A stretch of 55,778 bases of DNA from Balneolaceae bacterium (GTDB lineage: Bacteria; Bacteroidota; Rhodothermia; Balneolales; Balneolaceae): the NCBI GenBank assembly GCA_007134695.1, contig SLKI01000058.1:1-55778 (forward strand), given 5' to 3'. Position numbers and translations under genes: made by a program. The notes beneath the pieces were generated by a model. It worked only from the letters and a program-made list of their open reading frames with translations, had not been told where the DNA came from and made no database searches. Below, in pieces: positions 54,801-55,778 of this stretch (its first letter is position 1; every line of letters starts with the position of its first letter).

Positions 54801-55275
54801 CCGGATGCCAGGTCAGCCGCTCGGGCTGGCCTCCCTCCACCGGAATCACATACACATCTGTATTGCCCTCATACGCAGCCGAATAGGCGATCATCGAGCC
54901 GTCCGGCGAAAAATAGGGATTGTCTTCCACCACCAGGCTGCTCGTCAGGCGGACCGGGTTGCTTCCATCCCGGTCGACCCGCCACAAGTCGCCCGCATAG
55001 ACAAAGACGATATAGTCCCCGGAAACGGTCGGGTGCTTGAGCATGGAGGTGGTTTCGGGGTCTGATGCGGCCGCGTCTTTGGATGTGGCCTCAGTTACGG
55101 TTGTCACCGTGGTTTCGGTGACTGCCGCAACTTTAGTAGTGGCCGCAGTTTCAGTAGTCACTGCGTCTTTGGTTGTGGCCGCGGTTTCGGATGCGGACAC
55201 AGTTTCAATAGCGGACAGTGAAAAAACACTAATGATCAGACTTGAAAAAAGAATTGAGCAGATACGGCGAGTCAT
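51829..55275 (-). CDS. Exported tricorn-type (S41) protease
   Basis: A large serine peptidase related to tricorn protease, which degrades oligopeptides left by other proteases. From the ATG at 55275 (the ORF remains open to 55320) the product is 1148 aa. It has a signal (SILFSSLIISVFSLSAIE), then a Thr/Ala/Val-rich spacer (about 22-60), propellers with SPDG-type repeats up to about 680, and the core with PDZ and S41 halves. The His-bearing motif is probably in ELHAGHNRVSGGD, and the nucleophile Ser1034 is in DAGSGGDYLPYAFR. NSGGQAADY is another core motif. Its base composition is much more GC-rich than the preceding 10 kb. It converges on the regulator gene with a 120-base gap. Confidence 0.92.
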   Translation of the reverse strand: MTRRICSILFSSLIISVFSLSAIETVSASETAATTKDAVTTETAATTKVAAVTETTVTTVTEATSKDAAASDPETTSMLKHPTVSGDYIVFVYAGDLWRVDRDGSNPVRLTSSLVVEDNPYFSPDGSMIAYSAAYEGNTDVYVIPVEGGQPERLTWHPGSDVAAGWSADGSEVAFYSSRETDHGRAGHLYHVSVEGGAPAKQMDARYFRGRWDESGTRLAYIEMGPAYNGLYGGSAGWRGYRGGRTPSVAIFDSEQNDIQQVPGERINDIQPFWLDGSVYFISDRHDKRLNLHRFDPDTESIERLTDKQTWDILWADGHGSSIVYAAGGDLYELDTQSGEVERLTIRINPDLPQLRTEWKNVSGNIQAARLSPNGKRVVITARGEVFTVPVEEGSTRNLSNTDAVREYTAIWSPDGSQVAWIEESLEGQTLVVTDQTGLRERQRMELGRDFYQLQAWDAEHGRIIFTDNRQAVHYIDLESGRVEMIAQSQRQGGYDLALSPDGRWLAYTFRQPNYFRDLKLYHFESGESHRISDGMSDVASPAFSRDGKYLYFAASTNSGPRQFGLDMATQERPYRAGIYALVLQADGETPFSIRHGDEEVGESGNGDAGGAGSAVSAAGSSADGGEIPGIDLEGLLDRKVALPVSKGNYSNLSVAADGALFYQRSVQPGTTVDAPGTSSAEENRLIRFDFEERSGETVHTGLFGFDISDNGTHLLIRQFGGLATAEAGRSITPRPLDTRDLRMRIDPRTEWRQIFDEGWRMQRDFFYAENLHELDWDSVYEQYLPRLDHVGSREALNDLMVEMIAELHAGHNRVSGGDLHSESGPSRGLLGANFSIENDRWRISRVYTGESWNPFLQGPLAVPGNRAYEGEFIIGINGRELTASDNLFKELENTVGKQVVLEVSENADGSGSREIDVEPVSSEGQLRLWHWVESNRKAVEEATDGRVGYIYLPNTAGAGYTFFNRMFYAQLDKEALIIDERSNSGGQAADYIVEVLNRQHLSNWVYRRGMMSSTPFGSLHGPKLMMIDQDAGSGGDYLPYAFRELEIGPLLGTRTWGGLIGIFANPPLVDGGVMTVPHFRFVDTDNNWSVENEGVVPDIEVALDPLAANEGRDTQLERAIEEILQMLEVYEDDIHREKPPLPTRVGY

Positions 55276-55670
55276 GGCAGATGTAGTTTTGGACGGATTG
55301 AAAATGTGTTCAACGCCCAAAGTAGCCTATCGTCACAAATTCTCCAATCGAACCGGCGAGTGGGGATTGCGCCAACAAGTACAACCTCGGACGTATATCA
55401 GAAGCAAGTTAAATGTACAGGGAAGAGAGTAGGTTTACAAGATGTGGAGAGAGAAGAACAGGTTAAATAGAGAGAGAGACAAGATGTTTAACCAACCTGT
55501 TTATATGACCCTTTTATTCAACCTGCGGCGTTTAATTGACCTGTATCTGATTGAATTTGAATTAATTGGCACCAAAAACTATTATGCTGATGGAGGTCGG
55601 TAGCAGAAATGGGTGTTATAGTGCTCTCCAATATCTACAGTTTGAGCTCCAATTTTCGTATATTGCAAAC
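55276..55670. other. 395-base divergent gap between the tricorn gene and the right-edge gene
   Basis: It holds a GA-rich stretch at 55421-55482 (many GAGAGA-type steps) and the pair GGTTAAA (55461-55467) / TTTAACC (55487-55493), an exact 7-bp inverted repeat that could be an operator or hairpin. ACAGGTT and AACCTGT around it also pair. The rest, to 55670, is AT-rich and must hold the promoter of the right-edge gene. Confidence 0.4.
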
Positions 55671-55778
55671 ATGAAATCAGTTACCAAAAAGAAAAATATT
55701 GACACCATTTCCCGTGAGGCCATGAAGTCTCAAAGAGCTTCATTTCGTATTGAAGGGATGAATATTCCAAAAAAAAGA
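55671..55778 (+). CDS. Partial gene, Fic-inhibitory-motif protein (VbhA-like antitoxin?)
   Basis: Only the first 36 codons are in the window (MKSVTKKKNIDTISREAMKS, then QRASFRIEGMNIPKKR). The start is an ATG after an AT-rich leader without a clear Shine-Dalgarno sequence. The segment ASFRIEG fits the (S/T)xxxE(G/N) inhibitory helix of Fic-protein antitoxins such as VbhA, which blocks the ATP site of the Fic toxin. The basic N-terminus (KKKN) also suits a small antitoxin. The rest of the gene, and any Fic toxin, would lie beyond the right edge. A different small protein that happens to contain the motif cannot be excluded. Confidence 0.5.
   Translation, partial: MKSVTKKKNIDTISREAMKSQRASFRIEGMNIPKKR

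Noticed and set aside
53488..55065. A 525-codon open frame antisense to the tricorn gene
   Set aside because: It follows the complementary strand of a strongly conserved gene with high GC content, which produces long open frames without function.

Overview
The window reads as chromosomal DNA of a Gram-negative member of the Bacteroidota/Balneolota/Rhodothermota assemblage; a marine or halophilic Balneolota is my best guess. The reasons are a type IX secretion (T9SS) C-terminal signal around YPNPFNPE, a hybrid two-component regulator with a periplasmic propeller and an AraC-type output domain, a TonB-dependent receptor with a carboxypeptidase-regulatory-like N-terminus, many exported S9/S41 peptidases and lipoproteins, and a mixture of one strong Shine-Dalgarno site with many starts that have none. 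No rRNA, tRNA, IS element, integrase or CRISPR array was recognised. The taxonomic call is inference.

Layout. 1-2750: heptanucleotide repeats, a DUF2892-type membrane protein behind four 19-bp direct repeats, and an exported S9 peptidase. 2995-6682: a probable zinc/metal acquisition unit (small Cys-Pro-Phe-Cys protein, His-rich lipoprotein, ZnuD-like TonB receptor) with two RNA hairpins between its genes. 6844-8879: an overlapping pair that looks like a CTP-dependent nucleotidyltransferase plus a CDP-glycerol glycerophosphotransferase-type enzyme, probably for surface-glycan decoration. 8979-13650: a polytopic membrane protein, a CrtC/Svf1-like secreted protein, an exported amidohydrolase and a DUF3996-like beta-barrel. 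13657-20261: a serine/threonine dehydratase, two sister lipoproteins, a coiled membrane-anchored protein, succinate-semialdehyde dehydrogenase, and an MscS channel with a cupin protein.

20381-30473 is dominated by exported hydrolases: an S41 lipoprotein protease, an NTF2-like protein, a small membrane protein overlapping an S41-like/cyclophilin fusion, a second S9 peptidase, and a large patatin phospholipase with a palindrome in front of it. 30574-32503 is an overlapping methyltransferase/ATP-grasp pair. 32643-41030 holds an exported SRPBCC protein, two membrane proteins of unknown function, an M23 peptidase, KatG with a strong terminator, an NADPH:FMN reductase-like flavoprotein and a PafA-like alkaline phosphatase.

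41125-51708 is visibly AT-richer than its surroundings. It holds a divergent locus: a hybrid two-component regulator on the plus strand faces a two-gene minus-strand operon encoding a 1484-aa LamG protein with five recognisable ~67-aa repeats, and an FG-GAP protein with a T9SS signal. I did not recognise the repeat, and this locus is my best candidate for something undescribed. 51829-55275 is a GC-rich tricorn-type protease. The window closes with the first 36 codons of a gene carrying a Fic-inhibitory-type motif (SFRIEG), suggesting that a Fic toxin-antitoxin module begins at the right edge.

How the genes fit together: the protein set suggests a cell that degrades peptides outside the cytoplasm (two S9, two S41-type, one tricorn, one amidohydrolase), scavenges metal and phosphate (TonB unit, PafA-like phosphatase) and handles oxidative stress (KatG, flavin reductase). 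The only recognisable transcriptional regulator in 55 kb is the hybrid two-component protein.
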